64,000 bases of DNA from Euryarchaeota archaeon UBA552 (GTDB taxonomy: Archaea > Thermoplasmatota > Poseidoniia > Poseidoniales > Thalassarchaeaceae). Made by a program: the position numbers and the translations under genes. Below are positions 44,839 through 53,704 of this stretch, one piece after another; position 1 is the first letter of the stretch; every line of letters starts with the position of its first letter. The notes beneath the pieces are model-generated. The model made no database searches. It saw nothing but the letters and a program-made list of their open reading frames with translations, and was not told where the DNA came from. The DNA lies in NCBI GenBank assembly GCA_002499585.1, contig DAMH01000012.1:13010-77009 (forward strand), given 5' to 3'.

Positions 44839-46296
44839 TCATTGGTTGTCTTTGTCCAAAATACAGACATTTAGTGGTTCAGAGAAGAAATCCAGACTCC
44901 AACGCCCTCCTTCCCTACCTATTCCGCTGTCTCCAACTCCTCCGAAAGGTGTTCTCAGATCTCTGTGTAACCAAGTGTTGACCCACATTATTCCTGTTCG
45001 GATTCTCTCTGCCACTCTTCGCCCCTTTTCCAGATCCTCGGTCCACACACTGCCTGCCAGACCATAATTCGTGTTGTTTGCGATCTCTATGGCTTGTTCC
45101 TCGTCATCGAATGGATGTATGGTCACGATGGGACCGAATATCTCCTCTGTCGAGCATCTGGAGTCCACGGAGAGCCCTGAAATAACAGTTGGATTCATCC
45201 AATAACCGTCTGAAAACCGTCTTTCCAGTTGCGGATACATATTTTTGTGACCGCCTGTGAGGAATTCTCCACCCTCTTCAGCTGCAATATCTACGTATCT
45301 CATGACTTTCATTAGGTGATCCTTTGAAATTAGCGCCCCCAACTCAGTTTCTTCGTGACCTGGATCTCCTATCTTCAACTGTTTGACCGATTGGACCAAC
45401 CGATTCGTAAAATCATTGTAAATTTCTCTTTCAACAAGTATCCTAGATCCACACAAACAAACTTGCCCTTGATTTAAAAACGCCGATCTGGTTACACCAC
45501 TGACCGTTGCTTCCAACGAACAGTCAGCAAAAACTATGCTTGAATTCTTACCTCCTAGCTCCAAACTCAATTTCTTGAAATGGGGAGCAGCTACAGAGGC
45601 TACCTTTGCACCAGTGGCCGTTCCACCAGTGAATGACACTAGGTTGACATCGCGGTGAGCAACCAAATCATGGCCCGCACCCTCGCCATTTCCGTGAATT
45701 AGGTTCACGACCCCTGGCGGAAGGCCGACCGAATTGATGGTCTCCATCAACAAGTTAGCAGTCATCGGAGTAAGCTCACTTGGTTTGCAAACAACTGTGT
45801 TTCCCATACCAATCGCAGGTGCAACTTTCCAAGACAGAAGGTAGAGCGGTAGGTTCCAGGGCGTTATGAGTGCACCAACTCCTACGGGATTGTATGACAC
45901 GAAATTTTTTGCATCACTCATTTCGAAGGTTTCACTCCTCCTTTCCCTTATCATCTGTGCGAAAAACCTGAAATTCATCACCGATCTATTTGCATCAACC
46001 TGCCGTGCTAACGTTATTGGCTTCCCAGTGTCTCGGCTTTCTGTTGTCGCTATTTTATCATAATTTGACTCCAGTGCGTCCCCGATCTTGTCTAACCAAT
46101 CAGCCCTTTCAGATGATTCTAGGCCCGCCCACATTGGAAACGCACTCCTCGCAGATGACACTGCGAGGTCTACATCACCTCGAGATGAGTTGGGGACCCG
46201 AGCAAACTTACAGCCTGTCGAGGGCTCAAGAATGTCTATCCAATCATTACTCAGAGAGGGTTTGAATTCCCCTCCAATAAAATTCTGCAAATCCAT
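44839..46296 (-). CDS. Aldehyde dehydrogenase, 2-aminomuconate/hydroxymuconate semialdehyde dehydrogenase-like
   Basis: NAD-dependent aldehyde dehydrogenase of 485 residues. It has the LSLELGGKNSSIVFAD segment with catalytic Glu, FLNQGQVCLCGSRILVE with catalytic Cys, and TPWNLPLYLLSWKVAPAI at the cofactor site. The NQGQVCLC context is that of the ALDH8A1/HMSDH branch, which oxidises muconate semialdehydes. This is consistent with tryptophan breakdown but not proof. The ATG at 46296 overlaps the asparaginase stop by one base. It is gene five of the minus-strand operon starting at 50293. Confidence 0.85.
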   Translation of the reverse strand: MDLQNFIGGEFKPSLSNDWIDILEPSTGCKFARVPNSSRGDVDLAVSSARSAFPMWAGLESSERADWLDKIGDALESNYDKIATTESRDTGKPITLARQVDANRSVMNFRFFAQMIRERRSETFEMSDAKNFVSYNPVGVGALITPWNLPLYLLSWKVAPAIGMGNTVVCKPSELTPMTANLLMETINSVGLPPGVVNLIHGNGEGAGHDLVAHRDVNLVSFTGGTATGAKVASVAAPHFKKLSLELGGKNSSIVFADCSLEATVSGVTRSAFLNQGQVCLCGSRILVEREIYNDFTNRLVQSVKQLKIGDPGHEETELGALISKDHLMKVMRYVDIAAEEGGEFLTGGHKNMYPQLERRFSDGYWMNPTVISGLSVDSRCSTEEIFGPIVTIHPFDDEEQAIEIANNTNYGLAGSVWTEDLEKGRRVAERIRTGIMWVNTWLHRDLRTPFGGVGDSGIGREGGRWSLDFFSEPLNVCILDKDNQ

Positions 46297-47477
46297 CAAG
46301 AACCACTCTCCCCTTCATTTGCGAAAGGGTCTGATCTTGTCATTGCATCAGAGTAATTCCTCCAATCAAGGGAAAATCTGTCTCTGTCAGGGTCCCACTC
46401 GTCCCAAGTGACAATTGACTCCAGTGCTTCGGAATATAGTGGTGGGACTATTCCTGGTACGATGAAAGCCTTCTGACGGTGCAGTGGGTAGGGATTCCTA
46501 AGGTGAATTCCTAGAACGCCCAGCACTGCTCTTGATATGTACCATGTAGCTTGACTATTCCACCCGTGCGCGATTTTGATTACTATCCCAAGTCCTTTCG
46601 GCCAGTCTTTGTGGACAACAGACAGCCCAAGAAGGCCATCTGCTCCTTCTTTTGCTAGGATGGAACCATCGCCAGCCTTGAGGCACGTCGAGTCCAATCT
46701 GTTGAATCCCCCGACTAAATCCGGATTTTTGTTCATAGCCTCCCATATCCAGTCCTCGTCCCTTCTGTTGGCCAGATTTGCGAACATCACGGCAAGCTCG
46801 TTCACTGTATTTGAGACGGTAGGCATACCACACCCGTCCTTGGCGACCCTGTCTGGGTTCCACGATGGATCTTCCATGTAATCCCTCAACACATCGACGT
46901 AAAGTGGGAACCAGGCAGAGTTGGGAAGGGTGTAACCTGCTCTTTTGATGCCCATTAATCGCATTCCCTTCAGTACTGCAGCATGTTCACCAGAGCAAGT
47001 GTGAAACCACCTTCGAGGCCGCCTGACTTGTCTGCCAAATTGCACAAGAGGAACATCGAGGGGGCATTGCATCAACCCCCATTCTGATTCATTGAGTATT
47101 GACTGCGCAGCAGAAACGTGTTCAGTGTCACCGTTGTGGGACGAGCATGATATAGACTTCTGACTCCAATCAAGTTCTTTGTCAAGAACCTCTGCGAAAA
47201 CCTTCATCATGAATGGCTTCATCATTGATCGTCCATATATCAGGACGTTCCCTCCAAAGGAATGTATTATTTCACCGCCGTGGGCCCATGCCACTGCACC
47301 ATGAATTGTGTTTTCTGAGACATCCATGCGTCTGAAATCAACAAGTGGCTCCCATTCAACATCACGACCTGTAGCAATATTCTCGAATTTTTCACCGAGA
47401 GGTGTCGTCGGATAGACATTCGACCCTGGCCTTCCGCTTGAAACAGAAGAAGGGCGATTGTTTGGGTCTTTTCCCAT
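46296..47477 (-). CDS. L-asparaginase II family protein (Rhizobium etli type)
   Basis: Serine/lysine-type amidase family typified by R. etli asparaginase, unrelated to the Ntn and bacterial type I/II enzymes. Diagnostic segments are YGRSMMKPFMMK, SCSSHNGDTEHV, HTCSGEHAAVLKGM and KDGCGMPTVSNT. Predicted to hydrolyse asparagine to aspartate and ammonia. 393 residues, with ~40 extra N-terminal residues. Its ATG directly follows the stop of the flavoenzyme gene. Given its position in a catabolic-looking operon, the true substrate may be another amide. Confidence 0.85.
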   Translation of the reverse strand: MGKDPNNRPSSVSSGRPGSNVYPTTPLGEKFENIATGRDVEWEPLVDFRRMDVSENTIHGAVAWAHGGEIIHSFGGNVLIYGRSMMKPFMMKVFAEVLDKELDWSQKSISCSSHNGDTEHVSAAQSILNESEWGLMQCPLDVPLVQFGRQVRRPRRWFHTCSGEHAAVLKGMRLMGIKRAGYTLPNSAWFPLYVDVLRDYMEDPSWNPDRVAKDGCGMPTVSNTVNELAVMFANLANRRDEDWIWEAMNKNPDLVGGFNRLDSTCLKAGDGSILAKEGADGLLGLSVVHKDWPKGLGIVIKIAHGWNSQATWYISRAVLGVLGIHLRNPYPLHRQKAFIVPGIVPPLYSEALESIVTWDEWDPDRDRFSLDWRNYSDAMTRSDPFANEGESGS

Positions 47478-48719
47478 CTAGACACCTCCGTTGACTCTGG
47501 GTACTACCTTGGTCATGAATGACTCCATGTCTCGTTTAACCCTCTCATTATCGTGGTTAAAGAAATCAAACCAGCACATAATCCTGTCATCAGGATGAAA
47601 TCTCTCGCTCAGTTGATTAGCAACGTCTTGGACATTTCCAATGACCGCATTGTCAACCGCCCTCTCCACCTTGCTGGGATCGATTGTACCTTCCAAGGCT
47701 GACCAATAGGTTTTGATTGAGGAGCGGGACTCCTCTAATGCCGCATAACTTTTTTCAGACTCTGAGAGGCCAGGCTCGTCATTGAGGAAAACCATCACCG
47801 TTCGAGGCATCATAGACCTCTCCCACGGGCCTCCGTCCTCATGGTAATTTGCCTTCATCCTTGCATGGGTCTCTTCGATGACTTCGGGGGGTGTGATACT
47901 GAGATTGAACACTTGAACCGGACGCCATTTGTTTACCTCTATCTGCAGTGTCTTATCATGGCTGCCGAGAACCAAGTTGAGAAGATCTCTGTTCCATTCC
48001 ATAGGTACTGTTGCGATCGACTCAAACTCATACCGTCTTGGAATGAGTATGTTATCGGGAGGTTCATCCAGCTTCAATTCTTCAATCGCCGTGTTTTGAA
48101 CCAAAGCCCATTCTCTATCCGATCTGAAGTCGTCACGTCTCAGGAATGTCTCTTTGATCATGCTTGAATCGATCACCTCACCTGATATTAACCGGAGAAA
48201 AATCTCACTGGCTTCAGAAAATATCTTGCCTCTGAGCACCTTCCAAGACACCTCCTCTAGCCTGTTTCTCGGTGAAATACCGTAAGGCCTAGCCATGAAC
48301 TCGAACCTACCTGCAGAAAATCCGATGTGGATGCGCCGCGATTCCGATGGATCCATGCCGTGAAGTGTGATCAGGGACCCCACCCTTTCAGCTTGAGCGA
48401 TGGGGCCGCCAGAGGCCAATATCGACATAACTGCACTTCCGACCTCCATCTTTTTTGTGCGAGATAAGACCACTCCTGCGGTTTGGAAGAAATCAGTACA
48501 CAGACCGACCTCTCCTGGGTAGTGGGGAACAACTGGACTGGAATTCTTCTTTTGTACTTCTGTGGAAAGATGGGCTTGGGCGATCCAACCAACTCCAAAT
48601 CCTAACTCATCAGCCTTGATAGCTTGATCTAGAAAATTTGAATACATCTCCAATTCCGTGGGTTTGTACCCTCTGGAGTCGGGTGTTTGTGAGATGGAAA
48701 AGAAAATATCGAATTCCAT
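47478..48719 (-). CDS. Luciferase-like (LLM) flavin-dependent oxidoreductase
   Basis: TIM-barrel flavin monooxygenase family. MEFDIFFSISQTPDSRG at the N-terminus, then ELGFGVGWIAQAHLS, VGSAVMSILASGGPIAQAE and HIGFSAGRFEFMARPYG are typical of the LLM class. It uses reduced FMN or F420, with no way to decide from sequence alone. The ATG at 48719 follows GAGGT seven bases upstream; the 13 upstream residues overlap the SDR gene. About 413 residues. The substrate is unknown, and it sits as gene three of the operon. Confidence 0.82.
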   Translation of the reverse strand: MEFDIFFSISQTPDSRGYKPTELEMYSNFLDQAIKADELGFGVGWIAQAHLSTEVQKKNSSPVVPHYPGEVGLCTDFFQTAGVVLSRTKKMEVGSAVMSILASGGPIAQAERVGSLITLHGMDPSESRRIHIGFSAGRFEFMARPYGISPRNRLEEVSWKVLRGKIFSEASEIFLRLISGEVIDSSMIKETFLRRDDFRSDREWALVQNTAIEELKLDEPPDNILIPRRYEFESIATVPMEWNRDLLNLVLGSHDKTLQIEVNKWRPVQVFNLSITPPEVIEETHARMKANYHEDGGPWERSMMPRTVMVFLNDEPGLSESEKSYAALEESRSSIKTYWSALEGTIDPSKVERAVDNAVIGNVQDVANQLSERFHPDDRIMCWFDFFNHDNERVKRDMESFMTKVVPRVNGGV

Positions 48720-48729
48720 CGGTGTGACC

Positions 48730-49536
48730 TCATATCGACCGCATTCTTCCACCATCAACTGCTAGGCTGACTCCTCGGATCGCTCCGCTAGATGGCAAGC
48801 AAAGCCAAACCACCGCAGATGCAGTTTCCAGTGGGTCCACCAATCTCTTGATTGGTGCTTGTCCCATCCAGTCAGAGTATACTTCCTCTACTGTTAGTCC
48901 AGTTCTGTCGCTTTTGGATTTCGAAAGTGAAACTAGCCGGCCTGTATCTGTGTACCCGGGTAGAATGTTGTTGATTGTGACATAAGGCGGGAGTTCATTG
49001 GAAAGAGACTTACTCCATGAGGCCATGGCCCCACGCAAAGTATTGGAAAGGCCAATGCCGTCCACAGGTTCTTTCACTGAAGTGGATATTATGTTTACAA
49101 TACGCCCAAAATTTGATTTTTCCATATTAGGTAAGAGACCCTTGACAAACAAATGAGATGCGTACAAATGCCTTCTCAATGGACCTTCAAAATCTCCTAT
49201 TTCATTCTCTATGAGGGGGGATCCTGGTGGCCCGCCAGAATTGTTGATCAGTATTTCCACCCCGGTCGAACTAAGCTTTGAAATTGTTCTTTCGACCTGT
49301 TCTGTGTCCTCAAGGTCAAGGGGCAACGCCTGATGTCCATGGCCGTGCAGGTTGTTGATCAGGTCGTCCAGCTTTCCTTCACTCCTAGCACATGCTATGA
49401 CTTGGGCACCTGCTCTTGCCAGAAAGAGGGACGTCGCCCTTCCTATTCCCTCTGATGCACCGCATACAAGTGCGATCTTTCCTGACAGCACCCCCTCGGA
49501 GAAGGGGAAGTCTTTGCCGAGGAGATCGCCGACCAT
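48730..49536 (-). CDS. SDR family oxidoreductase with atypical active site
   Basis: Rossmann-fold short-chain dehydrogenase. ALVCGASEGIGRAT (cofactor loop) and ILINNSGG are standard, and the end RGVSLAVDGGRMRS is normal. The catalytic Tyr-x-x-x-Lys is replaced: after NIISTSVKEP comes GLSNTLRGAMASW, where Ser and Arg occupy the Tyr and Lys positions. A subset of SDR proteins shares this LSNxxR pattern, so it may be a distinct family rather than a dead enzyme. The ATG at 49536 follows AAGGGA; the upstream extension overlaps the formyltransferase gene. Confidence 0.82.
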   Translation of the reverse strand: MVGDLLGKDFPFSEGVLSGKIALVCGASEGIGRATSLFLARAGAQVIACARSEGKLDDLINNLHGHGHQALPLDLEDTEQVERTISKLSSTGVEILINNSGGPPGSPLIENEIGDFEGPLRRHLYASHLFVKGLLPNMEKSNFGRIVNIISTSVKEPVDGIGLSNTLRGAMASWSKSLSNELPPYVTINNILPGYTDTGRLVSLSKSKSDRTGLTVEEVYSDWMGQAPIKRLVDPLETASAVVWLCLPSSGAIRGVSLAVDGGRMRSI

Positions 49537-49546
49537 AACAATCCCT

Positions 49547-50293
49547 TCAGTCGATGTAGTGTAAATATGTCTGATCATCCAACTTTTTGTAAACCAGTTT
49601 AAGGATGTCTTCTGGAGCGTTTCTGAAGGTCGGATAGTCACTATCGCCCTGAGGGGTTCGTAAATCATGCCATCCGCCATTTCTGTATGCTTGCAAAGCC
49701 TCCTCCATCAAAACCGCAGAAAGAACGAGTGTCTCGTAACACAAGTCTTCGTAGGTCATGCCCCTCTTTACTGAAAACTCCCTTTTCATCAATATATCAC
49801 CAGTGTCAATTCCGTTGTCACAAAAGTGTGTGGTCGAGCCAATTGGAATGTCGTGATATACAGACCAAGCAGGCGAAGCCGAGCCTCGGCAATCGGGAAG
49901 TAGGCCTGGATGAGAATTTAGGACACCATCTTTGGGGTGATCTAAAATTTCACCTCTTATGATTCTGGTGCCGCCAAAGATAATCAAGTCAAGTTGTGTA
50001 TCCTTCAACAGGGGCATCACTGATTTACTATCGTGTCTCTGGACCTCGAAATGAGGAATTTCATGTCCACTGGATATCAAAGATTGCAATTGACTTTCCA
50101 TGGTCGGCGCTACTGTCCTCCCATCGATCCTTTTCAGAAACTTCTCCCTCTCCTCATCAGCAACATCTGAGTCTTCGGATATGACGATCAGTGGGATAAA
50201 GCCTGAGGATGTTATCCGTTCAAACATCTCTCTTCCGTATGGGTGCTCTTTCAGTAGGAGAAAGGCAAATCTTGGCAGCGAACCGGGTGGCAT
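49547..50293 (-). CDS. Formyltransferase family protein
   Basis: Single formyltransferase domain (248 residues) with the family catalytic set GVLNSHPGLLPDCRGSA (Asn, His) and DNGIDTGDILMKRE (Asp). Uses 10-formyl-tetrahydrofolate in known relatives (methionyl-tRNA, glycinamide ribotide or amino-sugar formyltransferases). No C-terminal tRNA-binding domain is present, so a small-molecule amine is more likely as acceptor. It is the first gene of the operon and starts 10 bp upstream of the SDR gene. Confidence 0.8.
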   Translation of the reverse strand: MPPGSLPRFAFLLLKEHPYGREMFERITSSGFIPLIVISEDSDVADEEREKFLKRIDGRTVAPTMESQLQSLISSGHEIPHFEVQRHDSKSVMPLLKDTQLDLIIFGGTRIIRGEILDHPKDGVLNSHPGLLPDCRGSASPAWSVYHDIPIGSTTHFCDNGIDTGDILMKREFSVKRGMTYEDLCYETLVLSAVLMEEALQAYRNGGWHDLRTPQGDSDYPTFRNAPEDILKLVYKKLDDQTYLHYID

Positions 50294-50453
50294 GTACCCT
50301 GATCCAGGCGGTATTTGATACCCATCATTTTCGGTCGATTAGGGCCATTGACGATACAATAACTCCAGATCTGCAAAGGAATTACGAACCCTGTAAAATC
50401 AACAAATCTAATCAGACAAATGTCCTCGGCGGAAATCTTACACTACACAGCGA

Positions 50454-50461
50454 TTTTTATC
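50454..50461 (+). promoter_or_regulatory. TATA-like box upstream of acyltransferase
   Basis: TTTTTATC lies in the 251-bp divergent gap between the formyltransferase and acyltransferase genes, about 90 bases before the preferred start at 50545 and 46 before an earlier ATG at 50500. No strong hairpin is visible in the gap. Confidence 0.3.
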
Positions 50462-50544
50462 CATTATGTCTGGGGTCCCTCCACAGTAGTTTTTTCTGAA
50501 TGCATATTGTGAAAAACTATTCTAAACCTCGTCATGGAGTCGAC

Positions 50545-51831
50545 ATGATCAATCAGAGGCGCTACGACATCGATTGGCTTAGGATAATCCTTTTTGGATT
50601 GCTTATTCCATTTCACGTCGCAATAGGGGTTTATTGGTCTACATATGGCGGAGAAATCAATCCCAATCTTGGTGAAATAACCGAAACGGATAGACTAGAG
50701 ATTGCCGAGGAGGGCAACGATTACACCGCAGAATCTGTATCTCCAATAAGCATGTTTCTCCATTGGATGCACCAATGGCGATTAGCTGCACTGTTTATGA
50801 TATCGGGGATGGGTACTGCGTTTGCGTATAGGAAGAGAATCTGGAAGGATTTTCTGAAAGAAAGAACAAAGCGACTCATAGTTCCGATGTTCTTTGGCGC
50901 TTGGACGATGGGTTTCGCGTCTCAGGTGATCACCGGAGAAATATCACTTGATGCGGAGAGTCTGATTTCTTCATTTCTACTGGGCATATTATGGCGGTCA
51001 CTGATATTCTGGATTCCGATTTTCGGGAAACTATTGGCTCTCGGTCATCTGTGGTTCCTGTGGAATCTCTTTTTTTACTCGGTCTTAATGATCCCCATTT
51101 TCAATGCTGTCAGGAACAACCCAGAGGGCTTTTGGTCACGATCCATTAAGCGGGTATTTTCCATGAGATGGAATATTGGCCCTTTATTTTTGATGCCATT
51201 TATGTTGTCACTAACAGAGATCCTGTTCAAACCCTGGTTCCCCGGGTTCATAGGAGTCGCTTACGAGTGGTTTTGGTTTTTGATATTCTTCGCGATTGGT
51301 TTTTCATGCATCGTGGCAAAGAACCAATGGTATTCATTCTTGAATGAAAGTAGGGCTATCATTACGATCTTTGCATTATTATCCACGATTGCCTTCATTT
51401 GGATAAGATTGGAACAACACTCATCCGGCATTCCGTATGTTGAAGGGGGCTGGATACTCGGTGAACCGTTTGTTTTCCACAATGGGATGACATTGATTGC
51501 ATGCCTGATACACAGTTTCCATGCCATGTACTGGTGCCTCGTCGTATTCGCATGGGGCGCACATTTGCTAAATCACCCCAGTAATGGTTTGGCGTATTTG
51601 AATCAGGGAGTTTATCCTTTTTACATCGCACACATGCCCTTGGTTTTCCTCGGACTCCGTCTGTCTGGGGAACTGGGGCTGCGAGACCTTTCTGCAGTTT
51701 TGTTCGCTTCAGTCGTCACAACCGCTTCTTGCTGGGCTTTCTTTGAGATTGTCAGGAGGATGAAACGTACCAGATTCTTGTTCGGAATTAAAAATAAAAC
51801 ACCTCAATCAAAGCCGGCCAACAACAATTGA
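50545..51831 (+). CDS. Acyltransferase 3 family membrane protein (OpgC-like)
   Basis: Polytopic acyltransferase with the family lead-in RRYDIDWLRIILFGLLIPFH, whose His in the first helix is the likely catalytic residue, and about ten helices over ~428 residues. Family members O-acylate sugars of surface polymers or peptides using acyl donors from the cytoplasm. The ATG at 50545 has GGAG five bases upstream; ATG at 50500 would add a polar 15-residue start. The target is unknown, and it may act on the cell surface glycans. Confidence 0.8.
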   Translation: MINQRRYDIDWLRIILFGLLIPFHVAIGVYWSTYGGEINPNLGEITETDRLEIAEEGNDYTAESVSPISMFLHWMHQWRLAALFMISGMGTAFAYRKRIWKDFLKERTKRLIVPMFFGAWTMGFASQVITGEISLDAESLISSFLLGILWRSLIFWIPIFGKLLALGHLWFLWNLFFYSVLMIPIFNAVRNNPEGFWSRSIKRVFSMRWNIGPLFLMPFMLSLTEILFKPWFPGFIGVAYEWFWFLIFFAIGFSCIVAKNQWYSFLNESRAIITIFALLSTIAFIWIRLEQHSSGIPYVEGGWILGEPFVFHNGMTLIACLIHSFHAMYWCLVVFAWGAHLLNHPSNGLAYLNQGVYPFYIAHMPLVFLGLRLSGELGLRDLSAVLFASVVTTASCWAFFEIVRRMKRTRFLFGIKNKTPQSKPANNN

Positions 51832-51858
51832 TATCTGGATAGCGCAGCGATCGATATT

Positions 51859-52221
51859 GTGGATCCATCAATCAACGTCCTCGGAACTGAACTCAAATCA
51901 TGTAGTTCTGAACCAATGACTGGTTGGTTCCGAGACGGGTGCTGCAACACAGATAATTCGGACAGAGGAGTTCACACTGTCTGCGTTGTTGTTGATGAAG
52001 CCTTTCTCACATTCAGTGCCAGTGCAGGCAACGATCTAACAACTCCTAGGCCCATCTATGATTTTCCTGGCCTCAAACCAGGGGATAGATGGTGCCTGTG
52101 TGCTAGTAGGTGGAAGCAAGCGTTGGAGGAAGGTTGCGCTCCACCGGTCGATCTTGAAGCAACACACAGGCGAACTCTGGACATAATCGAACTATCTGTA
52201 CTAGAGATGCATGCACTCTGA
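51859..52221 (+). CDS. DUF2237 family protein
   Basis: 120 residues matching the DUF2237 pattern throughout: INVLGTELKSCSSEPMTG, FRDGCCNTDNSDRGVHTVC, STPRP-like TTPRPIYDFPGLKPGD and RWCLCASRWKQA. Several cysteines (CC pair, CLC) could bind a metal. No function is known to me for the family. The start is a GTG. Its stop directly abuts the stop of the convergent aspartyl-tRNA synthetase gene. Confidence 0.85.
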   Translation: MDPSINVLGTELKSCSSEPMTGWFRDGCCNTDNSDRGVHTVCVVVDEAFLTFSASAGNDLTTPRPIYDFPGLKPGDRWCLCASRWKQALEEGCAPPVDLEATHRRTLDIIELSVLEMHAL

Positions 52222-53631
52222 TTATGGAGTTACCCTAGAGCGATCTCTGGGGAAAAGAACGACTTCTCTTACGTTTCCAGCTCCTGTCAGAACCATCAAC
52301 AATCTTGCAACCCCTAGGCCCCAGCCCGCATGAGGGGGGGCCCCGTAGCGAAAACCGTCGGTGTAGAAAGTGAAATCATTTGGATCCAATCCCATACTTC
52401 TGAGATTATTTTCCAGCACTTCGAACCGGTGTTCCCTTTGGCCCCCGCTAGTCATTTCATCCCGCCCATAATTCAAGTCAAAGCCCCTGCTTAACTGTCC
52501 ACCATCAGCACTTTTTTCTTGCTCTTTGTGGTGGATGTAAAAGGGCTTCATTGACATTGGCCAGCGTGGGATAAAATGGAACCCAGGGTGCTTCTCTGCT
52601 ATGAGGTCACAATGATGACTCTCTATATCATCGCCCCACTCTATTGCACCACCCCCCTCTCTTACGATTTTTACAGCCTCATCGTATGAAATCCGAGGGA
52701 ATGGGATTTTTGGGACTTCGACCACAACAGGATCCAAATCCTGAGAATCTCTGTATTCGTTGATAATTTCAATTAGGTGTGAATCTTGTTCCGCGACGGA
52801 TTTCCATATGGTGTGGATCATCCTCTCAAGTACCCCCATTACATCTTCGTCGTCGCACCACGCTGCCTCTATGTCGAAGGACACGAACTCATTTAGATGA
52901 CGATAAGTATCGTGCTTTTCTGCTCTGAAGGCGGGTCCAATCTCGAACACTCTTTCTAGCCCGCCAAGGACTGCAAGTTGTTTGTACAACTGGGGGGACT
53001 GCGAGAGGTAGGCTGGGGTGTCGAAATACATCATAGGGAACAGGTTAGTCCCGCCTTCACTTGCACTAGCTATGATTTTAGGCGAGTTGATCTCATTGAA
53101 ACCTTCCTGAATCAAGTGCTCTCTTCCGTATTGAAGCACCTTCGACCTTAGGATGAACATAGCATTCACGTGCCTTCTCCTTAGGTCTAAATGACGATTG
53201 TCTAAACGAGTATCCAAACCGACGTTAACATCGTCAATCACACCAACCGGAAGGGGTGCGTGTGCTGTAGTCAGCAATTCACCGGAGGCAACTGTAACCT
53301 CATATTCCGGAGGAGGTGATGGTGAACCCTCGGGGGTTTTCGGAGGCCTCTTCTTCGCAACTTTCCCTGTGACAACCATCGTCGATTCTCTGGATGCTGA
53401 TTGGATTGCTTCAAATGTAGAGTCTTCGAGGTTTTCCCGCTTCAAGAAAGCCTGAATCTTCCCAGTACCATCCCGTAGCATCACGAAACATATCCCTCCT
53501 CGCCCCCTTACTGACTCAGCATAACCGGCTATGGTAACCTCTTGACCGATCATATCTTCTCCATTGGAAATAATCTGCCCGATTGTGTGAGATCTGTAGA
53601 ATGTCGATGCCCAGTTGTCGCTGTCTCTCAT
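52222..53631 (-). CDS. aspS: Aspartyl-tRNA synthetase, archaeal type
   Basis: Class IIb synthetase of 469 residues: an N-terminal OB anticodon-binding domain (EVTIAGYAESVRGRGGI), then NSPKIIASASEGGTNLF, motif 2 GPAFRAEKHDTYRHLNE and motif 3 GWGLGVARLLMVLTG with a VVLFPRDRSRVTP end. It loads aspartate onto tRNA-Asp and, in archaea using the amidotransferase route, possibly onto tRNA-Asn. Asparaginyl-tRNA synthetase is a close relative, but the GGQREHRFEVL and LFPRDR context favours AspRS. A Pro/Ser-rich insertion (KTPEGSPSPPPEY) follows the OB domain. Confidence 0.88.
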   Translation of the reverse strand: MRDSDNWASTFYRSHTIGQIISNGEDMIGQEVTIAGYAESVRGRGGICFVMLRDGTGKIQAFLKRENLEDSTFEAIQSASRESTMVVTGKVAKKRPPKTPEGSPSPPPEYEVTVASGELLTTAHAPLPVGVIDDVNVGLDTRLDNRHLDLRRRHVNAMFILRSKVLQYGREHLIQEGFNEINSPKIIASASEGGTNLFPMMYFDTPAYLSQSPQLYKQLAVLGGLERVFEIGPAFRAEKHDTYRHLNEFVSFDIEAAWCDDEDVMGVLERMIHTIWKSVAEQDSHLIEIINEYRDSQDLDPVVVEVPKIPFPRISYDEAVKIVREGGGAIEWGDDIESHHCDLIAEKHPGFHFIPRWPMSMKPFYIHHKEQEKSADGGQLSRGFDLNYGRDEMTSGGQREHRFEVLENNLRSMGLDPNDFTFYTDGFRYGAPPHAGWGLGVARLLMVLTGAGNVREVVLFPRDRSRVTP

Positions 53632-53704
53632 GACGATACGTAAATGTTCTTAGTTTTGAATTGTGTTGGAGCTACCAGTGTTTGTGGATCTACAATTTCG
53701 AGGA

